Source: Amycolatopsis palatopharyngis (GTDB taxonomy: Bacteria; Actinomycetota; Actinomycetes; Mycobacteriales; Pseudonocardiaceae). Taken from it: 64,000 nt of DNA. A program made the position numbers and the translations under genes. The notes under the pieces are model-generated. The model made no database searches. It saw only the letters and a program-made list of their open reading frames with translations, and had not been told where the DNA came from. How positions within the stretch are numbered: position 1 is the stretch's first letter; every line of letters starts with the position of its first letter. Below are positions 1 to 8,811 of this stretch, piece by piece. Where the stretch lies: NCBI RefSeq assembly GCF_003385185.1, contig NZ_PQHZ01000001.1, positions 124,001 through 188,000 of the forward strand. Reading direction: 5' to 3'.

Positions 1-1
1 C

Positions 2-289
2 CTCGATGTGCATCTGGCCGCCGCGTTGAAGCACGGGGAGGTACAACGCCGGCTGGCCGTCCTCCCGGCCTGGCGCGACACCGATCTGTTCGAGTCCCAC
101 GAACGCGCCGCCCTCTCCCTCGCCGAGATCGTCACGACCCTACCGTCCGCGGATCGCCTCGAACAGGAATACCGGCTCGCCCGCGATCACCTCAGTGACG
201 CGGCGCTCTCGGCGCTGACGTGGGTGGCGATCACGATCAACGCGTTCAACCGCGTCTCCATTCTCAGCGGGCATCGCGTGCATCCGTGA
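2..289 (+). CDS. C-terminal part of an AhpD/carboxymuconolactone-decarboxylase-like protein (truncated by window)
   Basis: The reading frame is open to the left edge, so only the last 96 or so residues are seen; a GTG at 8 is in frame but need not be the start. The sequence is helical and resembles the C-terminal half of CMD/AhpD-family proteins: a conserved H near 'AALKHGEV', the 'ESHERAALSLAEIVT' segment, and a final hydrophobic helix 'LTWVAITINAFNRVSIL'. The thiol motif CxxC that defines active AhpD enzymes would lie upstream and cannot be checked. It converges on the antiporter gene at 308, with only 18 bases between them. Confidence 0.7.
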   Translation, partial: LDVHLAAALKHGEVQRRLAVLPAWRDTDLFESHERAALSLAEIVTTLPSADRLEQEYRLARDHLSDAALSALTWVAITINAFNRVSILSGHRVHP

Positions 290-307
290 TTTCGCTCGCC
301 GCGGCCC

Positions 308-2308
308 TCAGGAAGGCCGAGGGCTCTGGCGCTGGAGTTCTGTGCGGTCGAGGAAACACCAGGCCCAGGTCTGCCCGGGTTCGGCCGAAGCGGCGATCGG
401 GTGCGCGGCGGAGTCGGCGTGGGCGGATGCGTGCCTTCCCGGTGAGGAGTCACAGCAACCGACGTGTCCGCAACGCAGGCAGATGCGCAGATGGACCCAG
501 TCGTGCCGGCCCGCGCGAAGGCAGTCGGTGCAACCGGCGGTCTTGGGCAGTACGGCCTGGACCTCGGATACGTGCGGGCATTCCGGAGCAGGCTGGGCAA
601 CGAAGTCGACTATCACACTTGGGTCGGGGTAGGCGCTGTCCGGATCGACGAGCCCCAGGCGCCGGAGAACGGTCGTGGCCAGTGTGGCCACGACGGCCCC
701 GGGGGTGTCGACGATGTGGTCGGCTCCGCTGGGCGCGAAGGCGAGTGCATCGGCGGAGTCACGTGGACGGACCACGATCGGCACGCCGGGCGCGAGCTGA
801 CGGATCACCGTGGCGATATGTGTGGCCTCGTCGTTGTCGTTCTCGCAGATCACAACGAGCCGGCTCGTGCGCAGCCCCGCCTCGGTCAGCACGTTCTCCT
901 TGATCGGGTCGCCACGGACCACTTCGTGGCCACCGGCCTCGGCTGCCGCGGCGAGGTCCGGGTTCAGTGTGGTCACGGTGACCGGCACCCCACGGCTGAG
1001 CAGTGTGCTGGCCAACCGTTCGGCGACCGGGCCCCAGCCGGAGATCAGCACCCCACCTTCCCGATCGTCTTCCGCGCCGGCCCGTTGCGTACCCGCTGCC
1101 GTACCCCCGGGACGGCGGGCCAGCAGCCACCTGCCTGCCAGGTCTCCGGCCGCCGCGAGTGCCGGGGTGGCGACCATCAACGCGACGGTCACCGCGATGA
1201 GCACCTGCTCGCCGTCGGCTCCCAAACCCGCCGGGCTGAGCCCGGCCTCGCTGCCGGTGCGCTGCAGCACGAAGGAGAACTCCCCCACCTGGGCCAGCAG
1301 CAAAGATCCGGCCACGGCGGCGGGCGCGCCCACCCGGACAGCGGCCATCGCGACGGCCGACCCGAGCATCTTGATCACGACGACGGCCAGGGCCAGCAAC
1401 AGCACGAGCCACCACAACCGCAGCAGCACCTCGAGATCCAGCAGCATGCCGATGGAGACGAAGAAGACCGCACTGAAGATGATCTGCAGCGGCAGCACCT
1501 CGCCCAGGGCGTGAGCACTGTGCCTGGACTCGCTGACCACCAGGCCCGCGAGGAAGGCCCCCAGGGCGACGCTGACACCCGCCAGGGAGGTCAGGTACGC
1601 GGTGCCGAGCCCGATGGCTACCACGGTCAGCAGGAACACTTCCGGCGAGCAGGTGCGAGCGACCCTTTCCAGCAGCGGGGGCATGACCTTACGGGCGATC
1701 AGCAGCACAGCGGTCAACACCACGGCCGCCGTTCCCAGCGCGCGCAGCAGATCCCACAGCCCACCCCCCGCCGGACCCGCGCCGAGCAAGGGAACGATCA
1801 GCACCATCAGCACGACGGCGAGATCCTGGAAGATCAAGGTGCCGATCGAGGCTCGTCCCACCGTGTGTGTCGTCCGCCCGGAGGCCGAGAGCACCTTCAA
1901 CACGATGGCGGTGGACGACAACGCGACCAGGAACCCGGTGAACACGGCGGTGCGCCAGCCACCCCCGAAGGCCATCACCAGGGCACCGGTGATCGCGGTG
2001 GTGACCAGCACCTGCAGGCCGCCGCCGAGCAGGACCATCCGCTTGATCGACGCCAGCCGGGACAGCGAGAACTCCACGCCGATGGTGAACAGCAGCAGCA
2101 TGACGCCGATGTCGGCGGCGGCCGTGACCGTGCCGGTGTCGTCGATCAGGCCGAGCTGGTGCGGACCGATCAGGACACCCGCCAGCAGGAAGCCGACGAT
2201 CGGCACGATCCGCAGTCGGATACTCAGGTAGCCGATCACCCCGGCGGCAACCAGCAGAGCCACCACCGGACCGAGATAGGTGGGACTCTCACCCGCGGCC
2301 AGCAGCAT
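308..2308 (-). CDS. CPA2-family cation/proton antiporter with TrkA-N and UBP zinc-finger domains
   Basis: 666 residues in three parts. Residues 1-390 form about twelve hydrophobic segments of the KefB/RosB type, with 'IVGFLLAGVLIGP' and the polar helix 'FQDLAVV'. Residues about 415-540 are a TrkA-N/RCK Rossmann domain ('GGVLISGWGPVAERLA'), the usual gating domain for K+ efflux antiporters. Residues about 570-650 carry a UBP-type zinc finger with spaced Cys and His (ECPH, GCTDC, CLRCGHVGCC, then three His). The zinc finger in eukaryotes binds ubiquitin C-termini; in bacterial antiporters its ligand is unknown. The start is ATG 2308 with GAGGAGG a few bases upstream. Likely role: K+/H+ or Na+/H+ exchange at the membrane with two cytosolic sensor domains. 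Confidence 0.9.
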   Translation of the reverse strand: MLLAAGESPTYLGPVVALLVAAGVIGYLSIRLRIVPIVGFLLAGVLIGPHQLGLIDDTGTVTAAADIGVMLLLFTIGVEFSLSRLASIKRMVLLGGGLQVLVTTAITGALVMAFGGGWRTAVFTGFLVALSSTAIVLKVLSASGRTTHTVGRASIGTLIFQDLAVVLMVLIVPLLGAGPAGGGLWDLLRALGTAAVVLTAVLLIARKVMPPLLERVARTCSPEVFLLTVVAIGLGTAYLTSLAGVSVALGAFLAGLVVSESRHSAHALGEVLPLQIIFSAVFFVSIGMLLDLEVLLRLWWLVLLLALAVVVIKMLGSAVAMAAVRVGAPAAVAGSLLLAQVGEFSFVLQRTGSEAGLSPAGLGADGEQVLIAVTVALMVATPALAAAGDLAGRWLLARRPGGTAAGTQRAGAEDDREGGVLISGWGPVAERLASTLLSRGVPVTVTTLNPDLAAAAEAGGHEVVRGDPIKENVLTEAGLRTSRLVVICENDNDEATHIATVIRQLAPGVPIVVRPRDSADALAFAPSGADHIVDTPGAVVATLATTVLRRLGLVDPDSAYPDPSVIVDFVAQPAPECPHVSEVQAVLPKTAGCTDCLRAGRHDWVHLRICLRCGHVGCCDSSPGRHASAHADSAAHPIAASAEPGQTWAWCFLDRTELQRQSPRPS

Positions 2309-2431
2309 CGACGTCGCCCTCCTCGGTTCGAGATGCCCACCCGAGCACAGTCAGCACCGGTCCATCACCCCGCCGTGGCGGAGCACACTCGAACCCGACA
2401 CCGTCCGGTCCGTCGTACAACACGGATCGGC

Positions 2432-2914
2432 CTACCGCGACCATCGCTGATCATCGCCCTGCTCGACGCGGAGTTCCTGCCGCAGCCGGGCGAACACCGA
2501 GTGCAGGACTTCAAGCTCGCTCGAGGACAACCGATCGGCGAACATCCGCTCGACAACGGCCGCGTTGGTTCGCGCGGCCGCCTTGGTCACCTTGCGGCCC
2601 TCGTCGGTGAGCCGGAGCTGCACCGCCCGCGAGTCACCGAGCACCATGTCGCGCTCCACCAGGCCGCGCCGCGCCAGTCGGTCGACCAGCCTGCTCAACG
2701 CGCTCTGGCTCAGCACTATCAGATCCGTGAGCTCACGGAGCCGCACGCCCACGCGAGGAATGTTGACCAGCGTGTCGAACTCGCTGACGGACATGTCGTG
2801 CCGATCCGCCAGCTCACGCTCGATCCCCCGGAGAACCGCCTCGTGCACTTCCATCAGCGAACGCCACGTGTCGACCTTGAACCGGCGGCTCGACTGCGGT
2901 GCGTGACTGTCCAT
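2432..2914 (-). CDS. MarR-family transcriptional regulator
   Basis: About 160 residues with a MarR winged helix: 'MSVSEFDTLVNIPRVGVRLRELTDLIVLSQSALSRLVDRLARRGLVERDMVLGDSR' contains the recognition helix (SQSALSRLVDRL) and the wing (RDMVLGDSRAVQLRLTDEG). The C-terminal helix is the dimerisation element. I chose ATG 2914 because family alignment begins near 'TWRSLMEVHEAV'; an in-frame ATG at 2959 adds 15 residues, and neither has a clear ribosome site. It is followed, 123 bases on, by the antiporter, which it could co-express or control. The ligand is unknown. Confidence 0.85.
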   Translation of the reverse strand: MDSHAPQSSRRFKVDTWRSLMEVHEAVLRGIERELADRHDMSVSEFDTLVNIPRVGVRLRELTDLIVLSQSALSRLVDRLARRGLVERDMVLGDSRAVQLRLTDEGRKVTKAAARTNAAVVERMFADRLSSSELEVLHSVFARLRQELRVEQGDDQRWSR

Positions 2915-2973
2915 GACCGGCGAGCTTAGCGGAATGTAGTCGTCGAGTGCTGCTGGCATGAATGGGCCAGTAC

Positions 2974-3029
2974 CGCGCCGATCCAGTCCGAGGCCGGCTC
3001 ACCTGCGAGGCCCGTACTGGATCGGCGCG
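2974..3029. terminator. Inverted repeat downstream of the aromatic-catabolism operon
   Basis: Arms CGCGCCGATCCAGT (2974-2987) and its exact complement (3016-3029) flank a 28-base loop that can itself pair weakly (GAGGCC/GGCCTC-like). It lies 39 bases past the last gene of the minus-strand operon that ends at 3069 and before the MarR gene, so it is placed to stop transcription of that operon. There is no T-run, as is common in actinobacteria. Confidence 0.6.
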
Positions 3030-3068
3030 CATACATCTGTTCTCAACGACGCACCAGGCGATTGCCCG

Positions 3069-3506
3069 CTACGGCTGTTCACCCAGCCACGGATAGCGAG
3101 CCACATCGGCATCGCCGTAGTCCGGGTCCAGGTAGATGTGCAGGCGCTGAATCTTGCCGTCCCGGATCTCGAAGACATTGCAGAACCGGCCGCCCAGGTC
3201 CTCGGTGGCCCGCCAGGTGGTGCCGTCGGCGAGTACTCCGTGTGTCGTACCTTCCACGACCAGACGATCGCCCTGCGTGATGTAGTTGAAGTAGGCCACC
3301 TCGTGCACCACTGACTTGAACAGCACGAAGATGTCGGCGAACAACTGCCTGACCTCGTCGATCCCCCTGGCGGGAGTGTGCTTCGGAAAGTAGACGTAAG
3401 CGTCTTCCGCGAACAGATCCAGGAAGTCCTGTCCCGCGTCCATCCGCTTGAAATACGCATCGGCGACGGCCCTGTCCGCCCCGCTCTGAATTTCGGTGGT
3501 GGTCAT
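3069..3506 (-). CDS. SnoaL/NTF2-like fold protein
   Basis: 145 residues, the normal length for a single cone-shaped NTF2/SnoaL domain ('ADAYFKRMDAGQDFLDLFAEDAYVYFPKHTPARGIDEVRQLFADIF' through 'VFEIRDGKIQRLHIYLDPDY'). Such proteins are ketosteroid-isomerase-like enzymes or small-ligand binding proteins; the exact reaction cannot be read off. ATG 3506 follows an AAGGAG site. It is the last gene of the operon 7205-3069, 43 bases after the flavin monooxygenase, so a role on the same aromatic substrate or its ring-cleavage product is likely. Confidence 0.8.
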   Translation of the reverse strand: MTTTEIQSGADRAVADAYFKRMDAGQDFLDLFAEDAYVYFPKHTPARGIDEVRQLFADIFVLFKSVVHEVAYFNYITQGDRLVVEGTTHGVLADGTTWRATEDLGGRFCNVFEIRDGKIQRLHIYLDPDYGDADVARYPWLGEQP

Positions 3507-3549
3507 CGAATCTCCTTGTCGATCATTTACCGGGAATGGGCTTGCGCTC

Positions 3550-5295
3550 CTACTTGGACAGTGCGAGGGTCCGCGTCAGGGCCTGCCGGAGTGCGCTGAC
3601 CGGGTCCGTGACGGAGCCGGCGCTGCGCCAGGCGACGTGCCGGTCGGGGCGGACGAGAAGGCAGCCGGCGTCGTCGATCTCCCGAAGCCGAGTCCACTCG
3701 CCCAGAACGTCGTCGTATTCGCAACGCAGGCCGACCTGCCTGGCGGAAACCTCGATGCCCAACTCGGCCGCGATCTTCTCCGCGGCGTCCATCCAGGGTC
3801 GTCCGCCGATTCCGGTGAGCAGGGTGAACCTTCCGCGACCAACGATGTCCAGGGTAGACAGACGCTCATCACCGTGCTGAAGCCACACATGCGGAAGGTG
3901 CGCACCTGGAACCGTGGTCGGCTGATAGTGGAGCTCGGCATCCCGCTCGCGATCGGGAGCCCGCGACTCGGTGATGACCGCCGAGGAGGAGTAGCGCTGC
4001 CCGAGTTCGACACCGTGCGCGTTGAACTGGTAGTTCTGCAGCTCGACGGCGGACCGCAGTTCGTCACGACGAGTGCGGCCGGTCCGGGTGTCGGAGAACA
4101 GCTCGTCCAGTGATCGCCACCCGTCCGCCGAACTCTGCCCGGCGCTGAATCCGAGGGCCTCGGAAATGGGACGCATGTCGTGCACGCTCTTCATCGCCCG
4201 GTCCACGACCTGCTTGCCCACCGGCTGTCGTTCCTCGTGGTAGGTGTCCAGCAACCCCTCACCTGCCCCACCCCGCAGCACCAGCGCGAGTTTCCAGGCC
4301 AGGTTGTACGAATCCTGGATCGAGGTGTTGGTGCCCAATCCGTTGGCCGGTGGGTGCCGGTGCGCCGCGTCTCCGGCGAGAAACACCCTTCCGTCGCGAT
4401 ACCGGCGGGACACCAGATGGTTGATCTGCCACTCGCTGACGGCCTTGATCCGAATGTCGACGCTGGGATCGCCGATCAGCTTTCTCGCTCTGTCGCGGAC
4501 CGCTTCCTCGGAAAGGTCCGGCTCGCCCTCGCTCGGGTCGTACATGAAAAGCATGACCCACTCGGTCCACGGCCGTACACAGATGAACGTGCCTGAACCG
4601 ACCCAGTAGTCCGTGCCGGGCTGGCACATCCAGTACAACGTTCCCGGCCGGTGTTCGGTGTAACGGGTGAGGTCGGCCTCCAGCCACACGTTGGCCGCGC
4701 AGCCAAGCGCGGACTCACCGTCGAACTCGAACCCGAGCTGTTCGGCCACGGTGCTGCGCCCACCGTCGGCACCGATCGCATATCGAGCACGGATCTCGTG
4801 CTCGGTTCCGGTGTCTCGCTCACGGACGAGCGCATGGACCGAGTCGGCATCCTGCCTGATACCGATCAGTTCAGTGGAGAATCGGATGTCAGCACCGCGC
4901 TTCTCCGCCGCCTCGAGGATGACCGGCTCGAGGATGTGCTGCGGGATGTTGCACATCGCACTCGGGCTCGCGGCCTCGTACTCCGCCTTCCGGCCGACTC
5001 CACTCCCCCACGTCATCAGCCTGGCAAGTTCCCTGCCCGCGAAACTGGTCGCCCAAACATTGTTTCCCATCAGTTCGTTCGGAACCGCGACCTCACGAAC
5101 GCGGTCCTCGAAACCGAGATCGCGGAAGACCTCCATCGTGCGCTGGTTCGTGATGTGCGCACGAGGGCTGTTGGCGGTACTCGCGTATTTCGTGATGGTG
5201 ACGGCGTCGATGCCGTAGTCGGCCAGCAATGCTGTAGCGGTCAGTCCCGCGGGCCCGGCCCCGACGACGAGTACGTCGGTATCAAAGACAGACAT
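3550..5295 (-). CDS. FAD-dependent aromatic-ring monooxygenase (TfdB/MhpA type)
   Basis: 581 residues, matching class A flavoprotein hydroxylases such as 2,4-dichlorophenol 6-monooxygenase and MhpA. Visible motifs: N-terminal dinucleotide fold GAGPAGL (residues 12-18), the middle DG motif 'GADGGRS', and the FAD-ribityl motif 'VFLAGDAAHRHPPANGLGTN'. A C-terminal thioredoxin-like domain (about 430-581) is typical of the phenol hydroxylase subgroup. The reaction is NAD(P)H- and O2-dependent hydroxylation of a phenolic ring, giving a catechol-like product for the dioxygenase encoded next. GGAGGG precedes ATG 5295. The substrate is not deducible. Confidence 0.92.
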   Translation of the reverse strand: MSVFDTDVLVVGAGPAGLTATALLADYGIDAVTITKYASTANSPRAHITNQRTMEVFRDLGFEDRVREVAVPNELMGNNVWATSFAGRELARLMTWGSGVGRKAEYEAASPSAMCNIPQHILEPVILEAAEKRGADIRFSTELIGIRQDADSVHALVRERDTGTEHEIRARYAIGADGGRSTVAEQLGFEFDGESALGCAANVWLEADLTRYTEHRPGTLYWMCQPGTDYWVGSGTFICVRPWTEWVMLFMYDPSEGEPDLSEEAVRDRARKLIGDPSVDIRIKAVSEWQINHLVSRRYRDGRVFLAGDAAHRHPPANGLGTNTSIQDSYNLAWKLALVLRGGAGEGLLDTYHEERQPVGKQVVDRAMKSVHDMRPISEALGFSAGQSSADGWRSLDELFSDTRTGRTRRDELRSAVELQNYQFNAHGVELGQRYSSSAVITESRAPDRERDAELHYQPTTVPGAHLPHVWLQHGDERLSTLDIVGRGRFTLLTGIGGRPWMDAAEKIAAELGIEVSARQVGLRCEYDDVLGEWTRLREIDDAGCLLVRPDRHVAWRSAGSVTDPVSALRQALTRTLALSK

Positions 5296-5392
5296 GAGAT
5301 GACCCTCCGTTGGGATCGATCATTCGTTGGGGAGTGAGGAGCGAAGTCGGTGCGGATGTTCTCCCGAGGGCGATGCCCGCCAGGCATCGCAA

Positions 5393-6313
5393 TCAGCCGG
5401 CCTGGTGCGCACCCGTCATCAACGCGCCGAGGTCTTCGGGTTTCAGGAAGGAGGGAGGCGGGGGCGGACCCCAGTTGAACAGGCCTTTGGCGCCCTCGAG
5501 AACCTCGGGAGTCCACAGCTGGTCGTCGATGATGGAGTCCATATCGGAGTAGTACTCGGAGAAGTTGCCCGCGGGGTCCTTCAGGTACCAGAAGAAGTTC
5601 GAGCCGGCATGGTGCCTGCCAAGGCCCCAGACATGTCGCTCAGGATGCTCATCCAGCATCGAAGCCGCACCGCGGCCGACCTCGTCGACATCTTCGACCT
5701 GCCATGAGGTGTGGTGCAGGAAGTTCACCGGGGCGCCGAGCACCAGCACGTTGTGGTGATCTGTCGAGCAACGCATGAACGCGCCATGGTCCTTGATGTA
5801 GTCACTGGTCTTGAATCCGAGACCTTCGGTGAAGAACCTGCGGGTGGTTTCATGGTCGGTCGAACCGATCACGACATGTCCGAGTTTGCGGGGCCGGACC
5901 GCTGAATCCCGCAGTACGCCTGGGGCGCGGCAGCCGGCACGTTCCGTGCGGCCGGGACCGTTGTAGCGCGTGGCCGGTTCCTCGGCCTGTACAAGACGGT
6001 CGGCGATCCGCACAACGGCACGGAACCCCGCGATCGGCTCCTCGGTCACCAGCGCGCCGTCCTCACGCTTGACCGCGAGGTCCAGCGTGGACAGTTGCCG
6101 GTGGATACGGTCGAGGTCGTCGGAATCGTCGACCCCGACGTTCAACTCGACCAGCCGGCGGGTCGGGGCCGCCTGGATCCTCAGCTGGCGGCCGCCGTCC
6201 CTGGTGGTCAGCCATCCCTGGTCGTTACCGAGGCCGAAGTCGGTGTAGTACGACGTGGTTTCCTCGACGTTCGGGACCCCGATCACGAGGGAGTTGAGGC
6301 GATGCAGTGGCAT
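5393..6313 (-). CDS. VOC-superfamily extradiol ring-cleavage dioxygenase
   Basis: 306 residues with two vicinal-oxygen-chelate modules. The C-terminal module (about 142-290) has plausible metal ligands: His in 'KLGHVVIGS', His in 'NFLHHTSWQV' and Glu in 'GNFSEYYSDMD', the 2-His-1-carboxylate Fe(II) set of type I extradiol enzymes. It would open a catechol ring next to the two hydroxyls. I start at ATG 6313 because AAGGAGG sits 8 bases upstream; a GTG at 6322 would overlap that site. It lies between the hydrolase and the hydroxylase in one operon, which fits a hydroxylase-dioxygenase-hydrolase meta-cleavage route. Confidence 0.88.
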   Translation of the reverse strand: MPLHRLNSLVIGVPNVEETTSYYTDFGLGNDQGWLTTRDGGRQLRIQAAPTRRLVELNVGVDDSDDLDRIHRQLSTLDLAVKREDGALVTEEPIAGFRAVVRIADRLVQAEEPATRYNGPGRTERAGCRAPGVLRDSAVRPRKLGHVVIGSTDHETTRRFFTEGLGFKTSDYIKDHGAFMRCSTDHHNVLVLGAPVNFLHHTSWQVEDVDEVGRGAASMLDEHPERHVWGLGRHHAGSNFFWYLKDPAGNFSEYYSDMDSIIDDQLWTPEVLEGAKGLFNWGPPPPPSFLKPEDLGALMTGAHQAG

Positions 6314-6347
6314 GGGTGCCACCTCCTTCGGGTGATTGCCGAGTGGC

Positions 6348-7205
6348 CTATTCGACAGAGGGAGCAGCCATGACGTGGCGCATCTCCCCGATACCTTGGA
6401 TGTAGGAGACGAGCTCGTCGCCGGGCTTCAGGAAACGCGGCGGTTTCCGGCCGAGGCCCACTCCGGCAGGCGTACCGGTGAAGATCACATCCCCCGGCAG
6501 CAGCGGTGTCACCGCGGACAACTGGGCGACCAGCGCCGCAACCGAGAACACCAGGTCCGAGGTGCGTCCCTTCTGGATCTGCTCGCCGTTGAGCAACGCG
6601 CCGATCTCCAGGTCCTCGCGATCGGCCACCTCGTCCGGTGTCACCAGAACCGGACCGATCGGCCCGAATCCCGGGTAGGACTTGCCGAGACTGAACTGGG
6701 GGACCGGCCCGGCGAGCTGCAGACGGCGCTCCGAGATGTCCTGCCCCACGCTCAAGCCTGCGACGTACTCCCACGCGTGTTCCTCCTGGACCGCCTCGGC
6801 GCGACGACCGATCACCGCGACCAGTTCGACCTCCCAGTCCACATCACCGTCGGGCAGAGTCACCTGCCCGAACGGCCCGGTCAGACAGGACGGGAACTTG
6901 GTGAACACGGTCGGCGTTTCCGGTACCGCGAACTTCGCTTCGGCCGCGTGGTCGGCGTAGTTCAGGCCGATGGCGAACACCTGCTGGGGGCGCGGGGCCG
7001 GATTACCCAGCTGTTGCTCGGTGACCGGAACGGTCTCGGCGGTCGCGAGATCGAGCTCGCGCACCCAGTCCAGCAGTCCGGCCCACTGCTCGTAGACCCC
7101 GGCCGGGTCGGCCGGAAACCGGCCGCCACTCGCGGAGTGGATATCGACACCCGTGGTCGGGCCGGTCAACAGGGTCAGCCGTCCAGCGACGTTGGCGAAA
7201 CGCAC
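6348..7205 (-). CDS. Fumarylacetoacetate-hydrolase-family protein
   Basis: 285 residues. The FAH catalytic core begins near 'PQQVFAIGLNYADHAAEAKF', followed by 'DWEVELVAVIGR' (the ExE metal-ligand region) and 'GDVIFTGTPAGVGLGRKPPRFLKPGD', all hallmarks of FAH, 2-oxohept-3-ene-1,7-dioate hydratase and acylpyruvate hydrolases. In this operon it would hydrolyse or hydrate the ring-fission product made by the dioxygenase. The start is GTG 7205 with AAGGAG nine bases upstream. It is the first gene after the divergent promoter shared with the GntR regulator. Confidence 0.92.
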   Translation of the reverse strand: MRFANVAGRLTLLTGPTTGVDIHSASGGRFPADPAGVYEQWAGLLDWVRELDLATAETVPVTEQQLGNPAPRPQQVFAIGLNYADHAAEAKFAVPETPTVFTKFPSCLTGPFGQVTLPDGDVDWEVELVAVIGRRAEAVQEEHAWEYVAGLSVGQDISERRLQLAGPVPQFSLGKSYPGFGPIGPVLVTPDEVADREDLEIGALLNGEQIQKGRTSDLVFSVAALVAQLSAVTPLLPGDVIFTGTPAGVGLGRKPPRFLKPGDELVSYIQGIGEMRHVMAAPSVE

Positions 7206-7263
7206 GATCTTGTCTCCTTGCTTGCCACTTCCGGGTCGCCTCTCGAACGAGCCGGTACCCGAC

Positions 7264-7292
7264 TGTGTACGCCATCACATTCGACTCGTCAA
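7264..7292 (-). promoter_or_regulatory. Predicted promoter of the aromatic-catabolism operon
   Basis: On the minus strand TTGACG (7292-7287) is followed by a 17-base spacer and TACACA (7269-7264). Transcription would begin about 50 bases ahead of GTG 7205. The -35 end is four bases from a 12-bp palindrome at 7296-7307. Confidence 0.55.
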
Positions 7293-7295
7293 GAC

Positions 7296-7335
7296 ACTTT
7301 CGAAAGTTGGCCCCGTCTTCGCATGTTGCTAGAGT
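7296..7335 (+). promoter_or_regulatory. GntR operator candidate and leaderless promoter of the regulator
   Basis: The perfect palindrome ACTTTCGAAAGT (7296-7307) overlaps the first base of TTGGCC (7307-7312), which is followed by 17 bases and TAGAGT (7330-7335). The expected +1 falls at or next to ATG 7342, so the GntR transcript is probably leaderless. The palindrome is between the two divergent -35 boxes, where a bound dimer could block both promoters. Confidence 0.55.
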
Positions 7336-7341
7336 GTCGCC

Positions 7342-8052
7342 ATGGCACGGACCGACGGCGGGGGAACCCGCGCAGAACGCGCGCACCAACAGTTGCGCGA
7401 GGACATCCTCGGCGGGCAACTGACTCCGGGACAGCGCTTGAAGTTTCCCGAGCTGAGTCAGCGATGCGAGGCCAGCGTGGGCGTGATCCGGGAGGCGCTG
7501 GCGCGGCTGGCGGCGGAAGGACTGGTCCGCGCGCAGCCGCACCTGGGCTATGTCGTCACCCCGCTGTCCCATGAGGACCTCGCTGAGCTCACCACCGCGC
7601 GGGTCGCGCTGGAGTCCCTTGTGCTGCAGCACTCGGTGCAACAGGGCGATATGGCATGGGAGGCCTCCGCGGTGGCGGCACATCACATGCTGGAGCGCAC
7701 CCCGATGACCGAGCGGCACGACCCGCGACGCATCACCGAGGCCTGGTCGCAGGCACACGAGAAATTCCACATCGCCCTGTTGGCGGGTTGCCCCAACCGC
7801 AGACTGGTCACCGTCGCGTGTTCCCTGCGGCAGGAAGCGGAGTTGTACCGCCGCTGGTCGGTGTCGCTCGGCCATGAGCCCGACCGCGACATCGCGGGCG
7901 AGCATCGCGCGATCCTGCACGCCGCACTCGAACGAGACCCGGAACTCGCCGCTGAACGGCTCCGCGACCACATCGCACACACCGCGCAACTACTGATCAG
8001 TTGCGCGGAGGACGAACCTTTGGCGCGCACCCCGAACCACGGCGGCAGGTGA
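7342..8052 (+). CDS. GntR-family regulator (FadR/FCD subfamily)
   Basis: 236 residues. The winged helix is at about 10-75 ('RAHQQLREDILGGQLTPGQRLKFPELSQRCEASVGVIREALARLAAEGLV'), and the all-helical FCD ligand domain at about 95-225, with candidate metal ligands Asp/His in 'EAWSQAHEKFHIALLAGC' and 'HRAILHAALERDPELAAERLRDHI'. FCD regulators usually respond to carboxylic acid intermediates. It is divergent from the ring-cleavage operon and three bases upstream of the CoA-transferase genes, so it likely represses both arms of the pathway until an intermediate binds. Confidence 0.92.
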   Translation: MARTDGGGTRAERAHQQLREDILGGQLTPGQRLKFPELSQRCEASVGVIREALARLAAEGLVRAQPHLGYVVTPLSHEDLAELTTARVALESLVLQHSVQQGDMAWEASAVAAHHMLERTPMTERHDPRRITEAWSQAHEKFHIALLAGCPNRRLVTVACSLRQEAELYRRWSVSLGHEPDRDIAGEHRAILHAALERDPELAAERLRDHIAHTAQLLISCAEDEPLARTPNHGGR

Positions 8053-8055
8053 GGC

Positions 8056-8811
8056 ATGGACAAGGTCATCGAAAGCGCCGGCGAGGCAGTGGCGGACGTG
8101 CCCAGCGGCGCGACGATCGCGGTTGGCGGGTTCGGGCTGTCCGGTATTCCCGACGCCCTGATCGACGCATTGCTCGACAGCGGTGTATCCGACCTCCGGG
8201 TGGTGTCCAACAACTGCGGTGTGGACGACTGGGGCCTGGGCAAACTACTCGGCGCCCGCAGGCTCTCCCGCATCACCAGTTCCTACGTCGGCGAGAACAA
8301 GGAGTTCGCTCGTCAGTACCTCGCCGGTGAGCTGGAGGTCGAGCTCATCCCGCAGGGCACCCTGGCCGAACGGCTCCGGGCAGGTGGGTACGGTATCCCC
8401 GCCTTCTACACCCCAGCGGGAGTCGGCACCCAGATCGCGGACGGCGGCCTGCCCTGGCGCTACGGACAGGACGGTGGCGTCGCGCTGGCATCGCCTGCGA
8501 AGGAGGTGCGCGAGTTCCGGGGGAACAGCTACGTGCTCGAGGAGTCCATCACCACGGACTTCGCGCTGATCCACGCGGCTGCCGCCGATCGGCACGGAAA
8601 CCTGATGTTCCACGCCGCAGCGCGCAACTTCAACCCGCAGTGCGCCATGGCAGGGGCGGTCACCGTCGCGCAGGTCGAACGGCTGGTCGAACCCGGCGAG
8701 CTCCGGCCGGATGAAATCCATCTACCCGGCATCTTCGTGCACCGGGTGGTTCCCTTGACCGAAGTGATCAAACGCGTGGAGAAGCGCACCGTCAGGGAGC
8801 GAGACCGATGA
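8056..8811 (+). CDS. 3-oxoacid CoA-transferase subunit A
   Basis: 251 residues of the family I CoA-transferase alpha subunit (ScoA/PcaI/AtoD type): '[24 protein letters not shown]' near the N-terminus is the glycine-rich CoA-binding loop, followed by '[16 protein letters not shown]' and '[12 protein letters not shown]'. It forms a heteromer with the next gene, overlapping it by four bases (ATGA). The pair moves CoA from a donor such as succinyl-CoA to a 3-oxoacid, for example 3-oxoadipate or acetoacetate. Linkage to the GntR gene and the ring-cleavage operon suggests the acceptor is a downstream product of that pathway. Confidence 0.93.
   Translation: MDKVIESAGEAVADVPSGATIAVGGFGLSGIPDALIDALLDSGVSDLRVVSNNCGVDDWGLGKLLGARRLSRITSSYVGENKEFARQYLAGELEVELIPQGTLAERLRAGGYGIPAFYTPAGVGTQIADGGLPWRYGQDGGVALASPAKEVREFRGNSYVLEESITTDFALIHAAAADRHGNLMFHAAARNFNPQCAMAGAVTVAQVERLVEPGELRPDEIHLPGIFVHRVVPLTEVIKRVEKRTVRERDR

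Noticed and set aside
464..2929. A plus-strand open frame of about 820 codons
   Set aside because: It is antisense to the antiporter and MarR genes, has a low-complexity Gln/His/Gly/Arg composition and matches no family; such long shadow frames are expected at this GC content.
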